From contig NW_017962916.1 in NCBI RefSeq assembly GCF_001661345.1, forward strand, positions 257,369 to 321,368: 64,000 nucleotides of DNA, written 5' to 3'. The notes under the pieces are model-generated. The model had not been told where the DNA came from and did not search any database. It was given only the letters and a program-made list of their open reading frames with translations. Both the position numbers and the translations under genes were made by a program. This DNA is from Ascoidea rubescens DSM 1968. Lineage: Eukaryota > Ascomycota > Saccharomycetes > Ascoideales > Ascoideaceae. Of the stretch, positions 50,501 to 59,635 are shown one piece after another; within the stretch, counting starts at the first letter, position 1, and each line of letters starts with the position of its first letter.

Positions 50501-51787
50501 GAAGAATATACTTCAAGGATCAAGTTTTTTGAAGAAAATAATCAAAAATTTAATGATGAATTAACCAAGATAAAAATCGAGAACAACAGTTTATCTGTTT
50601 CAAACACTGCTTTGAATGAAACTAAGAATTTATTGGATAAAAGAATAGAATCACTTAATTCAGAAAACAGAGGCTTCATTTTCAAAAATGATGAACTTGA
50701 AAACAAGATTAAATTTTTAAGCAAAAGTATTGAATCTTTGAAGGAAGAAAACAAAAGTATTTCGGATGCAAAGTTGGGAAACCTTGATCAAATGGAAAAC
50801 CTCAAAAAGCAATCAGAAGAATTATTAATGAGATTAAGAGAGCATGAGTTCAAAATTGAGTCACTTGAAGATGAGCTATTAGAATCGTCTAGGATGTTGC
50901 AGGAAAGAACAAGGGAAACTAACATAATGAGAAAGTTATTAACCGATTCAGAGAATAATAAGACTGTTGACACCGAACACCTTAAGAATGAAATGAGAAT
51001 AAATTATGAAAATGATTTGAAAAAACTTGAAGCATCCAACTTGATTATGATGAAAAAGAAAACGAACGAGATATTTGAATTAAAAGAAAAACTCAATTTG
51101 TTCGAAAAGCGAATTAGTATGTTGGAAACAGAAAAGGCGAGATTAAATACCGACCTTGAAAATATTAAAAAAGCAAAAAGAAGATCCAGTCAAGCAATTT
51201 ATTCAGCTGATAATTATTCTTTCCTGAATCAAAACAATGAGTCCCCGTTTAATTCTGTATCGAAAGATAATTCCATGCAAGATATGTCTTTGATTATAAA
51301 AAAGCTTCGTGAATCGTTAATCAAGTCTGAAAGTCAAATGCGTGATTATGAAAGAACCAACTTTAACTTTAGAAGAATAAACGAAGAGTTGTCAATGAAA
51401 AATGAAAGACTAACAAAGAACTATAAGTATATTGCTGGCCAATTGAAGAGCTTAAAGGAAAAAAATCGAAACAATGCCAATAGTTCTCCTGTCAAAGCCA
51501 TTTCTCCTGGAAGTTCGCCTATTTCTTCAAGATCAAACTCCATTGTATCCATGCACAATCGTACCCCAAGTTTATCGACATTAAATTCCCAGGTACCAAG
51601 ACTTTATAGATCAGAGTTGTCCACCACCTCTGAATCACCAGACAATAGTAATATTGCTTATATAAAAAACGTTTTGTTAGGGTTTTTGGAGAAAAAGGAT
51701 CAACGTCAACAACTTTTACCAGTTGTCACTGCATTGTTGAAATTGGACAAAGGAGATGAGGAACGGTTGATGATTGCTTTAAGATAG
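47540..51787 (+). CDS. IMH1: Golgin with GRIP domain (Imh1)
   Basis: A 1415-residue trans-Golgi tether. The N-terminal MFSRLGQLSKNFTEEL and the KYEEKYPILLNAYKSEKLK block (about 272-292) match S. cerevisiae Imh1. An Asn/Asp-rich low-complexity region (about 80-250) separates them. Residues about 290-1350 are almost continuous coiled coil, with leucine heptads and Lys/Glu-rich repeats. The GRIP domain is at about 1372-1410 (YIKNVLLGFLEKKDQRQQLLPVV), which binds the GTPase Arl1. It is longer than S. cerevisiae Imh1 (911) through extra coiled coil. It lies in the spacer of the FET4 inverted repeat, with 235 bp of unique upstream sequence, so an inversion would move it intact. Confidence 0.92.
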   Translation: MFSRLGQLSKNFTEELTRLSENNNSNNSNIAGSSNNNGNRNILRRNNAKPQVKDLPTEKIREILSSRTPDVDEIIINAENDNDNDNDNNNDNENINDNSNDNDNNNGDINQIGNENNNSKTENDSNEKHLISSANDHENNTDNNELVSTSDNNTINEKTDPTTSTLQLENAFRVDPNIESNQIKSKIQIQINSPEISSQNPPKIVNSSKVLNNDQNSNNILSTNPPNSKKLISPSLNSSTISLNNNINNSSESIINNTLTPDLKLKLKKLSKYEEKYPILLNAYKSEKLKSSYIKYFEKILQENTPCSSIAEYEQFLDYLSNLNLKINLINEEFKKKSNEFNNLQKNFINLNSQMEKFKKLDTNLNLLKIEKDKLSNDLNLTKFENEKLLQENKKIKDLEIKNENLLKNTEELNILKNDNEKLSKEIEDLALLKTDNQKLSNKLEKLPLLETQIEKLSKELEEKTILQNENQKLLIDVQNLDVLKVENQNLSKQIQNLESFKDQNAKLSKDLAHLKSIKLEFDNLLHEKNNLESQIESQKIEGNKFKLNLEKTHKVQISDLEANFKNKIDELNVKLLDNKNELKKLNQDSLVLKSKNSVSVKVIESLKKKINELTALVETEIETRDEDLSTTSSPLNIQFTSKQKTDDLDKTKKKKKKMNTVSKTVQQNKKSSEVGNSSLNESVEDIVNLIELKAKHEELLGFHGIIKDKNLKIESELDEIKHKYSHLCEIELKYKELQKDSSKNKATLRNNIEEMDNIKDMMRDLGDDLVSSRNEVKTLKTKLNGLTSQAEKVKELSVKLEEEKKNSQEAIDSLKGELETLRIQHSDSITDYENTRKTLLDEKGKLNSHIEDLEKQIENFKVEIEKNKVSDSFKEETINTNKKALEEKEKELGEMTQKLKLVSTELEITKNLAENRLKELKTIELLKDQLKASTDNLSSEKEFLVKENQNLKDVVDSLKDVKSNETSLKLKIVTLETTLGHKNKMIEEYTSRIKFFEENNQKFNDELTKIKIENNSLSVSNTALNETKNLLDKRIESLNSENRGFIFKNDELENKIKFLSKSIESLKEENKSISDAKLGNLDQMENLKKQSEELLMRLREHEFKIESLEDELLESSRMLQERTRETNIMRKLLTDSENNKTVDTEHLKNEMRINYENDLKKLEASNLIMMKKKTNEIFELKEKLNLFEKRISMLETEKARLNTDLENIKKAKRRSSQAIYSADNYSFLNQNNESPFNSVSKDNSMQDMSLIIKKLRESLIKSESQMRDYERTNFNFRRINEELSMKNERLTKNYKYIAGQLKSLKEKNRNNANSSPVKAISPGSSPISSRSNSIVSMHNRTPSLSTLNSQVPRLYRSELSTTSESPDNSNIAYIKNVLLGFLEKKDQRQQLLPVVTALLKLDKGDEERLMIALR

Positions 51788-52844
51788 TTATGAATAACTG
51801 GAAATATGATTTGATATGTGTTTTTATAGTATTATGGTATCTTAATGAATTTTTTTGTATTTTTTGAGAGATTAATCAGTTTTTTGACCCTTGTTTTAAA
51901 CTTGGTTTAAGTCGAGTTAATCAATAAGGTTTTACAAATAAACAATAAATTTAAAAATTAATTGTTTAAATGATATCTATGTTTCAGAAAATAACTGTAC
52001 AACTGAGAAATGTACAAGAAAACTGAAAATGAACACAAAAGTTTCAAAAAGAAGCAAAACTTTAGATCTATGGTTTTAAAATTGGAAAATTAAAGCACTA
52101 AAGGACTGAACCAGGGTTTTTTTAATCGAAACGACAAATAATATTTCTTTAAAGTTCATGAGCTACCATATTATTTGTATTCTTGTGTGAAAGATTTATT
52201 AGCAAGGCATTAACACTTTTACCGAGATAACACAATTAATTCATTTCAGGTTTGTTCTGCAAATTTGAAAATTAAGAGTTTGTAATTAAAACATAAAAAT
52301 GTTAGAATAGACTTGGACTCTTTTGTGTAGCCCCTTATGAACACAAGACTATCTATTAATAAAACAAACTAGTTTTTGCTGATTTAAAATTAAATATTAT
52401 CGAGATAGAAGTATTTTTCTGTTATAATCCCATTGAATTTACATTGTAAAAAGAACTTGGTAAACTATTAAAAAAACAATTGTTAAGTTAAAACCCAAAT
52501 TGAAAAAACTATGATTTATTTCTAATAGTGATAGTCATAATGTTATATTTTTTCAAAAGAATGGATAAATAATTCCAAAATTCTCTGGATTAAAAAAAAA
52601 CAAAGTTGTTAAGATCAATCAATTAAATCCTGGGTTTGAAATGTATTTGTAGATTCAAAAGGATGCTGTTTATGATATCTCTTTTTATTTTTATACTATA
52701 AAATTAATTTTTCTTCAATTTTTTGATATTCACATTCAATTTTAAGAGAGGAATTTAATTTAATTATTCTTGAAATCTAAACAAAATAAAAATTCATTTG
52801 CTGTGAAAGAAAGCAAATCACAATAAACAATTTTAAAACGATAG
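51788..52844. other. AT-rich spacer 3' of IMH1
   Basis: 1,057 bp of very AT-rich DNA between the IMH1 stop and the inner border of the right repeat arm. No gene, RNA or terminal repeat was recognised. Confidence 0.55.
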
Positions 52845-54847
52845 ATATAATCAATAAAATCAATATAAATAAACATAAATAAACAACATAAATAAACAGC
52901 ATATATAAACAACATAAATAAACAACATATAAATAATTGCTAAATCAATACAAAACCTATTAGAATGGCCCACAACCTATGGAGCCTGTTGCAATGCCAG
53001 CACTCACAGTGGACGATTTACTATCCATCTGTTCTTCTTTTTCTTTTTCTTCTTCTTCTCAGTTCTTCATGGAAATCTCGCTACACGAGTCGTTGGTGTG
53101 CTCCTTGCTGATTTCGTGTTGGTAAAGTGTCTCCACATACTGTTGCAAGTAGAACTTTCTTTGCAATGAGTCGTGCACATACACCCTAAGCTGTGCATTG
53201 TTTTGGTTGTGGCCTTCAAGCAAAACCAACAAACAGAATCCCTCAATGATCATGGTGGGGGTGTTGCAGATCAACTGTGCTGTGGTTCTCCATTTCATGT
53301 AGCTGGCAATGCAGATCAACACGATCACAACAACAACAGAGAGACCAACAGCCTTGGTGCTCGAAAATATCCTACCAACAATGGCACTCACACGAAAGTT
53401 GAACGATCTGTGCTCTGGAGCTGGTGTGCAAAATGTGCCTTCCACTCCCAAATACCTCAAAAGCTTCGAGTCCTCGTCCTCCAACAACTTGAACTGCTCG
53501 TAGATGTGCTCGTAGCAACGATAGTAGCATGAACGCAATGTGAATCCATCAATGAACCCAACCAACCCAGTGTATGTACCGATAATCAACCACCAGTCGT
53601 CTGACCATTCCATTCTGTCTCCAATGGCTATCCACGTAGCAAACACTCCTGCACTGATCACCAATCCTATACCAGTTCCAATGATGGCAGCATAGTACTC
53701 AATGGCTCTCTCGCCTCTAGTCACCTTCATGGGAGCAATGGAAACTCTCTTGTTGGGCTTGTTGGATCCGATCATCGTCCTCAATTTGTACTCGATGTTG
53801 TAATCTGTCTCAATAACCAACCCAATGCTCTTGTGCACATACAAAATGTGTCTCTTACGAATGTTCTGGATGAACATCGAAATCAACGTAATCTCAACTG
53901 CTGTTGCTGTGTTGATGTACAACTGCCATTTATCTCCAAACCGCAAATGAGGCAACGCACCAAGTCCAACCCACACAAAGATACAGATCCAGAATACAGT
54001 GACACAATAAATCGACCCAAAGATCTTAGAAGCAACATTCGACACTTGGTCGTACCAGTTGTACGATTGAAGAACCTGAGCATCACCAACCTCGCTGTAC
54101 ACCTTTTTCTCAACAGCTGCAATTTCCTCTGCTGTCATTTTGTGTAATTTCCCGTTGTACACCTTGGTAAAGACTTCATGGTATGTCTTTCCTCTTGATC
54201 TCAACTCCGAAATCAACTGAAGCAAGTCCCTGGATTGGTTCTGTTGCTGTCTCATCAAAAGCGAATCCGAAATATATGCTTGGATCGAACTACCATCCTG
54301 CATTGCAATTTGCCAGTTATCAGGCGCCTTGTACACACCACCAAGAATGGCCCACATAACGATGATGGCCAACGTGGATACAAAGATGAAAACACTACCA
54401 GCAGCCTCGGTGACTCTGTCGTATGCCCTGGCAAAAACAGTGTCCTTTGGAATCAACAACCCTTGCACCAACTTGCCCTCATTGACCTTTGTAACATCTA
54501 GTTTCTCAGTGACAATGGCAGCATTGGACACTGTGGGATAAAATCGCCCAGGTGAGTGCAATAAAAACTTGACTTTGCTCCATCCATGGAAGTCCCTGCT
54601 GTGGGGGGTGCAGTTCCCAGTGCTCAAATTGTCTGACAAAATCGATGATCCATCGACATTGTCAACATTGTCAACATTGCTTGTGGCACAATCAACCTTC
54701 TTTGACATTTTTAAAACGATATCGCCAATAGTATCAATATCAATATCAATATCAATATCAGTATCAGTATCAGTATCAACTTGTAACTTGTAATTGACTG
54801 GTTATGTATTATAAATAACGATTGATAAATTGTGATTTATTTGATAA
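52845..54847. repeat. Right arm of 2,003-bp inverted repeat (FET4)
   Basis: The exact counterpart of 45302-47304 in inverse orientation. The arms are 5,540 bp apart and enclose IMH1. Sequence beyond 54847 (AATCTTGATAATTTT) shares nothing with that beyond the left border. Confidence 0.95.
53059..54708 (-). CDS. FET4: Low-affinity Fe(II)/metal transporter Fet4, copy 2
   Basis: The predicted protein is identical to that at 45441-47090 over all 549 residues, on the opposite strand. Both untranslated flanks inside the repeat arm are also the same. Only sequence more than 139 bp upstream of the ATG differs, so the two copies could differ in distal promoter control while making the same product. 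It is convergent with IMH1 and followed on the left by the AT-rich spacer. No sign of decay is seen, so both copies look functional. Confidence 0.93.
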   Translation of the reverse strand: MSKKVDCATSNVDNVDNVDGSSILSDNLSTGNCTPHSRDFHGWSKVKFLLHSPGRFYPTVSNAAIVTEKLDVTKVNEGKLVQGLLIPKDTVFARAYDRVTEAAGSVFIFVSTLAIIVMWAILGGVYKAPDNWQIAMQDGSSIQAYISDSLLMRQQQNQSRDLLQLISELRSRGKTYHEVFTKVYNGKLHKMTAEEIAAVEKKVYSEVGDAQVLQSYNWYDQVSNVASKIFGSIYCVTVFWICIFVWVGLGALPHLRFGDKWQLYINTATAVEITLISMFIQNIRKRHILYVHKSIGLVIETDYNIEYKLRTMIGSNKPNKRVSIAPMKVTRGERAIEYYAAIIGTGIGLVISAGVFATWIAIGDRMEWSDDWWLIIGTYTGLVGFIDGFTLRSCYYRCYEHIYEQFKLLEDEDSKLLRYLGVEGTFCTPAPEHRSFNFRVSAIVGRIFSSTKAVGLSVVVVIVLICIASYMKWRTTAQLICNTPTMIIEGFCLLVLLEGHNQNNAQLRVYVHDSLQRKFYLQQYVETLYQHEISKEHTNDSCSEISMKN

Positions 54848-56262
54848 AATCTTGATAATTTTGAAATTTAGTGATTTAGTGATTTAGTGATCTTGTAATT
54901 TTGTAATTTTGTATTGTAATTTTTTGAATGAAGATGATTAGAAAACGTAAGCTTTTAAATAAATAATTAACTAATCGAAGTGATATTTAATAAAGATAAT
55001 AGTAATAATTATAATATTTTCAAAATTAAAGGGTGAATCAAATCGTTTATATATGAATTTTTATACATTGTCTATAATTTGTGATGTTATTCCAATTACT
55101 GTTATTGCAGGTTTGTTATTCCTAGCAATAATTTATTATTACTTTAGATTAATTTAATAAGTATATGAAAATATATTTTTGTTCTTATTTGTTATTTGTT
55201 ATTTGTTATTTCATGTTTTGTTTGTCTTGATTTTGATTTTGTTGTTTTTCGCAAGAAAACATATTTTGTAGAATTAATTTTAAAGGATATAGAAACATGG
55301 TAAGTGAGTTTAGGAATTAAAAGGAGATGGGATTCTGAAATATAAAGGGTTGATTCTTTAGATAATAGTAGGCACAGGTCATATATTGTCGTTTGTTTTT
55401 TAGTGGGCCAAAACATTTTTGGCAAATTCTAAAGAATTTTGAATTAATTTGGGCATATATTTTCCATTTTTTCCATTTTTTTCTTCTATTTGTTCTGTTT
55501 CTTTGTTTTTTGGATTAAAATTCTAGCTGATCATTCAAGCAAAACAAAAGAGTGATTATATTCATTGAAGACAAGTTATTATTGGCCATTTGCGGAATTA
55601 ATAACTTTTTCAGTTAAAATAATAAGTGAAGTTGAATAAGAAAAATTTGTCTTGGAAGTCTTATTTTTTGATAGAAAAGTACAGAAAACAAGACTTTACA
55701 AGAATTTTCAAGCTTTGATAGGAAATAGTGAATAAAACCAAGCCAAAATAAACAAGTTGAGTGGAATTTGAATCTCCAATTGTATTCTTGGACGTGAAAC
55801 GTTCAAGCCGTTTAACTCTAAACAATAAAGGGTGTGCGAGATTTATAGTGTTTAAGTACAGATCATGAATAGTAAAGGGTAAAGGTTTGCATGATTCTGC
55901 TATAATTAGTATTTCGGGGGATTGGTTAGGTTAAGAGACATTTGGATTTTATTTTAAAGGCATACTTAAGGTGGAATAAGAGATGGCAATAGATTGTATG
56001 TTAGATTGTATGTTAGAGTATCACCGAACGAGAAAAGAATAAAGAAAAAAACAGAGCTTCTGTTTTTAAACATATGATTATTCATGAGAGATGAGAGATG
56101 AGAGATGGTTGTTAAGGGGCTTTAAAGGATGTTAAGCCTGTTTGCAAGCAGATGAAGATATGGGAGGATTCTACAGCGAGAAAGAGTTGGGCAGCTGAAA
56201 TAATTTATTAATATGAGCATTAATATGGGTATTGATGGAGGTGGCGATGGAAATGGTGGTTG
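54848..56262. other. 1.4-kb gene-free stretch upstream of FET4 copy 2
   Basis: AT-rich. It contains 9-bp GATTTAGTG repeats (about 54867-54890), TTTTGTAA repeats, and a GATGAGAGA run at about 56086-56107. A 77-codon minus frame (55192-55425) is not convincing. No RNA gene was recognised. Confidence 0.55.
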
Positions 56263-57045
56263 TTAGACAATTTTGACACCAACAACTTGACCATTATCAT
56301 CTTTCATTAGTTTTGCTCTGTTGTCTGAGGATAAAATTTTCAAGGACTTTAGTAAGATAAAAGGATGCAAACCATAGAATGGTTCCTTTTTAATTGAGAG
56401 ATTTTGGGTTAATTCGTATAAGGTTAAGATCGAGTTTGACTTACCATTTTTTTCCACCCAATCTAAGATAAGTTGTGCCCATTCTTCAGGTTTTTTCCAG
56501 TATACTATGTAATTGACCTTTGATGAGTTCTTTGACTTGTTGACATTCATATTAGTATTGGCAATATTGAAATTATTAAGGATATCATTATTGAATATTT
56601 CAATCAAATTGTTTTGTAGCATGTAGTTGAAGATTTCAACAAACATTTCGTTATTTAATTTTCTGTTGATTTTGTGATTATGGAATAATTCGTCATCAAA
56701 GGAACCTGAAGAGCTTTTCTGAGAGGTGATATTAGAATTGGATTGTAGCTCTAATTCGAGTTCTAGTTCTAGTTCTAGTTCTAGTTGTGCTTCTAAATTT
56801 GAATTTGATTTTGAAGAGGCGTTGGAATTAGATGATAGTAGGTCTACTAGTGTATTTTTGGTTATATTTCCACTAGAAACTATGTTTCCAGCGTTGTTGA
56901 TGACCCATATCCTGTGAAACTCGCAGTAGTTGATGATGAGATTGGACCAATTGGCTAGCTGAGAGTTCAAGACTTGATTGTTGGGCTGTCTTGTGAAAAA
57001 AGGAGGAAAATTGTAAATAGAGGGAAAATTGAATGAAGCAGACAT
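56263..57045 (-). CDS. VPS25: ESCRT-II subunit Vps25
   Basis: 260 residues from the ATG at 57045 (the frame continues 12 codons upstream only from TTG). The N-terminal winged helix starts FPSIYNFPPFFTRQPN, the hallmark PPFFTxQPN motif. The second winged helix has WKKPEEWAQLILDWVEKNG and ILTLYELTQ, and the protein ends in GVKIV. Vps25 is present twice per ESCRT-II complex and recruits Vps20 (ESCRT-III) for multivesicular-body sorting. A Ser/Asn insertion with alternating Glu-Leu repeats (about 80-105) makes it longer than S. cerevisiae Vps25 (202). Confidence 0.93.
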   Translation of the reverse strand: MSASFNFPSIYNFPPFFTRQPNNQVLNSQLANWSNLIINYCEFHRIWVINNAGNIVSSGNITKNTLVDLLSSNSNASSKSNSNLEAQLELELELELELELQSNSNITSQKSSSGSFDDELFHNHKINRKLNNEMFVEIFNYMLQNNLIEIFNNDILNNFNIANTNMNVNKSKNSSKVNYIVYWKKPEEWAQLILDWVEKNGKSNSILTLYELTQNLSIKKEPFYGLHPFILLKSLKILSSDNRAKLMKDDNGQVVGVKIV

Positions 57046-57231
57046 TTGGAATATAGGCTCCTGCTGGTGTTTATTTTGCAATGCTTTATTACAGTGGTAA
57101 TATATTGGTGATTATCAGAAGTTCTTTCAACAGTGAGCTGAAAATGGTATCACAAATAGCTGAAAAAGCAGTAGACGATAATAGAGATGTGGCTTTGTAT
57201 ACAATAAGTGTGTTTCAGCACACGTTCAAAG

Positions 57232-57325
57232 GCCTGGCTAGCGTAATGGTTAACGCGTCTGACTTCTAACAACTTAATAGTGTTAAGTCATCAGAAGATT
57301 GTGGGTTCGACTCCCACGTCGGGTG
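57232..57325 (+). tRNA. tRNA-Arg(UCU) with intron
   Basis: All arms fold. The acceptor is GCCTGGC/GTCGGGT (with three G-U pairs) and discriminator G. The D stem is GCGT/ACGC. The anticodon stem is TCTGA/TCAGA with loop CTTCTAA giving anticodon TCT. The T arm is GTGGG-TTCGACT-CCCAC. An intron of about 21 bases (around 57269-57289) sits at the canonical place one base 3' of the anticodon. The B box GGTTCGACTCC is perfect. A T5 run at 57337-57341 should terminate Pol III. CCA is not encoded. Confidence 0.95.
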
Positions 57326-57336
57326 TTTCTGCGCCA

Positions 57337-57341
57337 TTTTT
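57337..57341 (+). terminator. Pol III oligo-T terminator of tRNA-Arg
   Basis: Five T residues start 12 bases after the tRNA 3' end. Confidence 0.7.
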
Positions 57342-57729
57342 ACGGCTATTTTTTGCTTTCTCACACATTAATGTTATTTCATCAATTGTAAATAGTCAGC
57401 TTCTCTGTTTTGTTTTGTATATGGTATTACATGATTGAAGAAGAGCACACCCTGGTTTGTTTTATTTCTATACAGTAGAATTATCAAATATAACACACAG
57501 TAGCTGAAGCTAACTCCTGCTCGGACACCACGATTCCCATCTATATCTCATGTCCAACTGGATCAATATTAATCTAGCAGTGAGCAAACCACTCAACCCA
57601 GATATCGTAATTGTAATCAAATATCTCAATTCCAGTCTATAGTATATGACCAACTAATTTTCTCGAATTTTGTACTCCCTAAGAAGCATCCCTTGAATAG
57701 TTGTGTTTTGTTTGTTTGTTTGTTTTCCG
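57342..57729. other. Intergenic tRNA / small membrane-protein gene
   Basis: About 390 bp of ordinary AT-rich DNA with a TTTG repeat at 57706-57724. No gene was recognised. Confidence 0.5.
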
Positions 57730-58134
57730 TCACATATTCCTGCTTAATAAAGCCCAGATAAGTAGCACGATTGTTATGATAATAAAGCTGTATATAACAA
57801 CTTGATCTTTCAAGGACTCTCTTTCAAAGCAGTTGATGACAATTTCATTGATCACTGTTTTCTTGCAAATTGTATTTCCATCTTTATCTACGCTTTCTTT
57901 GCACAATTTCTTGGAACAGAACGAACAGTCTTTTTTGAAATCTTCTGTAAAAGTTAGCGAGGGATCGCTTGCTTTCAGTTGTTCGTTTGATTTCAAAATG
58001 TCATTTTTCAATTCGTCAGTGATCTCCATCAAAAGATAGTTATCATCGGAATTGCATTGGCACCGGCAATAGGACTGGTACGCATAACACGACGCAATAG
58101 ACAAAAGCACTACCAACATAAACTGCACCTTCAT
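57730..58134 (-). CDS. Small Cys-rich type I membrane protein, unknown
   Basis: 134 residues from the ATG at 58134; eight codons further upstream begin only at TTG. A signal peptide (1-19) is followed by YCRCQC, CSFCSKKLC, a CKK segment and NCFERES. That gives a short lumenal or extracellular domain with at least eight Cys. One transmembrane helix (about 109-130) and a short SRNM tail complete it. This suggests a disulfide-bonded ER/Golgi or surface protein. I do not recognise the family with certainty. It shares a 307-bp divergent promoter with RPT6. Confidence 0.7.
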   Translation of the reverse strand: MKVQFMLVVLLSIASCYAYQSYCRCQCNSDDNYLLMEITDELKNDILKSNEQLKASDPSLTFTEDFKKDCSFCSKKLCKESVDKDGNTICKKTVINEIVINCFERESLKDQVVIYSFIIITIVLLIWALLSRNM

Positions 58135-58366
58135 TCTCAACGTGTTTGAAGAAAGCAAAAGAAAAATAAAGCGAAATGTCCTTTTGTTATCATCTCACAC
58201 CTTCTCTTCTTTCTCCTCTCTTCTCTTCTCTACACTTGTTATCTGCTGGTTAAAGCCGTTGGTCACATGACCAAACGTTTGATCACATGTTTCCACGTCG
58301 CCGTCTTACCGGGTGTTCTTTCTTGCACCAAATCTAGTTTTCAATTCCAGTTTGAGTTGGTCGTTG

Positions 58367-58376
58367 GATGGCAAAA
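58367..58376 (+). promoter_or_regulatory. Rpn4/PACE-like element before RPT6
   Basis: GATGGCAAAA lies 66 bp before the RPT6 ATG. It is close to the PACE box GGTGGCAAA of S. cerevisiae proteasome genes and to GAAGGCAAAA-type variants of other yeasts, which bind Rpn4. Function is inferred from position and gene identity. Confidence 0.5.
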
Positions 58377-58441
58377 CAAGTACGTTATTGTCTTTCTGCT
58401 GACTGTGGTATATCTTCTCTATCTCACACAATTGATCCATA

Positions 58442-59635
58442 ATGGCTACTGCGACTGCTCACCAGGGTGGTATAAAACCGTTTTTTGAACAGAAAATTCA
58501 AGACACTGAAATCTTGATCACTGAAAAGACTCAAAATTTACGTAGATTAGAAGCTCAAAGAAACACTTTGAATTCCAAAGTTCGATCTTTAAAAGATGAG
58601 ATCAAATTATTGCAAGAGCCGGCTTCGTATGTTGGCGAGGTGGTAAAGGTAATGGGAAAGAAAAAAGTTTTGGTTAAAACAAATCCGGAGGGCAAATATG
58701 TCGTGAACATTTCCTCCGAAATCGACATTAAAAAATTAACTCCAGGTTTAAGAGTCTGTTTAAGAAGTGATACCTATAATCTTCACAAGATCTTGCCAAA
58801 CAAGGTAGATCCCTTGGTTAGTTTAATGATGGTTGAAAAAGTTCCCGACTCGACATACGATATGGTTGGAGGTTTGGATAAGCAAATCAAAGAGATCAAA
58901 GAGGTGATTGAATTACCTGTCAAACACCCCGAATTGTTTGAAAGTCTAGGTATAGCCCAACCAAAGGGTGTTATATTGTATGGTCCTCCCGGTACAGGAA
59001 AAACTTTATTGGCAAGAGCTGTTGCTCATCATACTGAGTGCAAATTCATAAGGGTATCTGGTAGTGAATTGGTTCAGAAATATATCGGCGAAGGTAGTAG
59101 AATGGTCAGGGAATTATTCGTAATGGCAAGAGAACATGCCCCCTCCATTATATTCATGGATGAAATTGATTCCATTGGTTCCAGTAGGGTTGAAGGCTCA
59201 AGTGGTGGTGACAGTGAAGTTCAAAGAACCATGTTGGAATTACTAAATCAATTGGATGGATTTGAGAGCTCGAAAAATATCAAAATTATAATGGCTACAA
59301 ATCGATTAGATATTTTGGATCCTGCTTTATTAAGACCTGGCAGAATTGATAGAAAAATCGAATTTCCACCTCCCTCTGTTGTAGCAAGAACAGATATCTT
59401 GAAAATTCACTCCAGATCAATGAACTTGACCAGAGGCATTAATTTGAAAAAAATTGCAGAAAAAATGAATGGATGCTCAGGAGCCGATGTTAAAGGTGTC
59501 TGCACAGAAGCTGGGATGTATGCTTTAAGAGAAAGAAGAATTCATGTTACCCAAGAAGATTTTGAGTTGGCTGTAGCTAAAGTCATGGCCAAGAACAACG
59601 ATGGTGCAGTTTCATTAGCCAAACTATTCAAGTAA
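58442..59635 (+). CDS. RPT6: 26S proteasome regulatory ATPase Rpt6 (Sug1)
   Basis: A 397-residue AAA ATPase of the proteasome base ring, which unfolds ubiquitinated substrates. The N-terminal coiled coil (15-60) contains [15 protein letters not shown], then an OB domain (about 65-125). Walker A GPPGTGKT is at about 181-188, Walker B IIFMDEID at about 236-243, and the SRH arginines and [17 protein letters not shown] are present. It ends in LAKLFK. The sequence follows S. cerevisiae Rpt6 (405) almost throughout, clearly better than other Rpt subunits. It contains no CTG codon. The start is the first ATG and gives the expected short N-terminus. Confidence 0.97.
   Translation: MATATAHQGGIKPFFEQKIQDTEILITEKTQNLRRLEAQRNTLNSKVRSLKDEIKLLQEPASYVGEVVKVMGKKKVLVKTNPEGKYVVNISSEIDIKKLTPGLRVCLRSDTYNLHKILPNKVDPLVSLMMVEKVPDSTYDMVGGLDKQIKEIKEVIELPVKHPELFESLGIAQPKGVILYGPPGTGKTLLARAVAHHTECKFIRVSGSELVQKYIGEGSRMVRELFVMAREHAPSIIFMDEIDSIGSSRVEGSSGGDSEVQRTMLELLNQLDGFESSKNIKIIMATNRLDILDPALLRPGRIDRKIEFPPPSVVARTDILKIHSRSMNLTRGINLKKIAEKMNGCSGADVKGVCTEAGMYALRERRIHVTQEDFELAVAKVMAKNNDGAVSLAKLFK

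Noticed and set aside
45302-54847. Centromere with inverted repeats, as in some yeasts
   Set aside because: The arms are protein-coding FET4 genes and the core is occupied by a long intact gene (IMH1). Inverted-repeat centromere cores in yeasts are short and gene-free.
45302-54847. Transposable element with long inverted ends
   Set aside because: No transposase or integrase frame, no target-site duplication at the outer borders, and the arms carry a host transporter.
58261-58272. Perfect palindromic operator GGTCACATGACC
   Set aside because: It is not a true palindrome at its centre, and no factor can be named.
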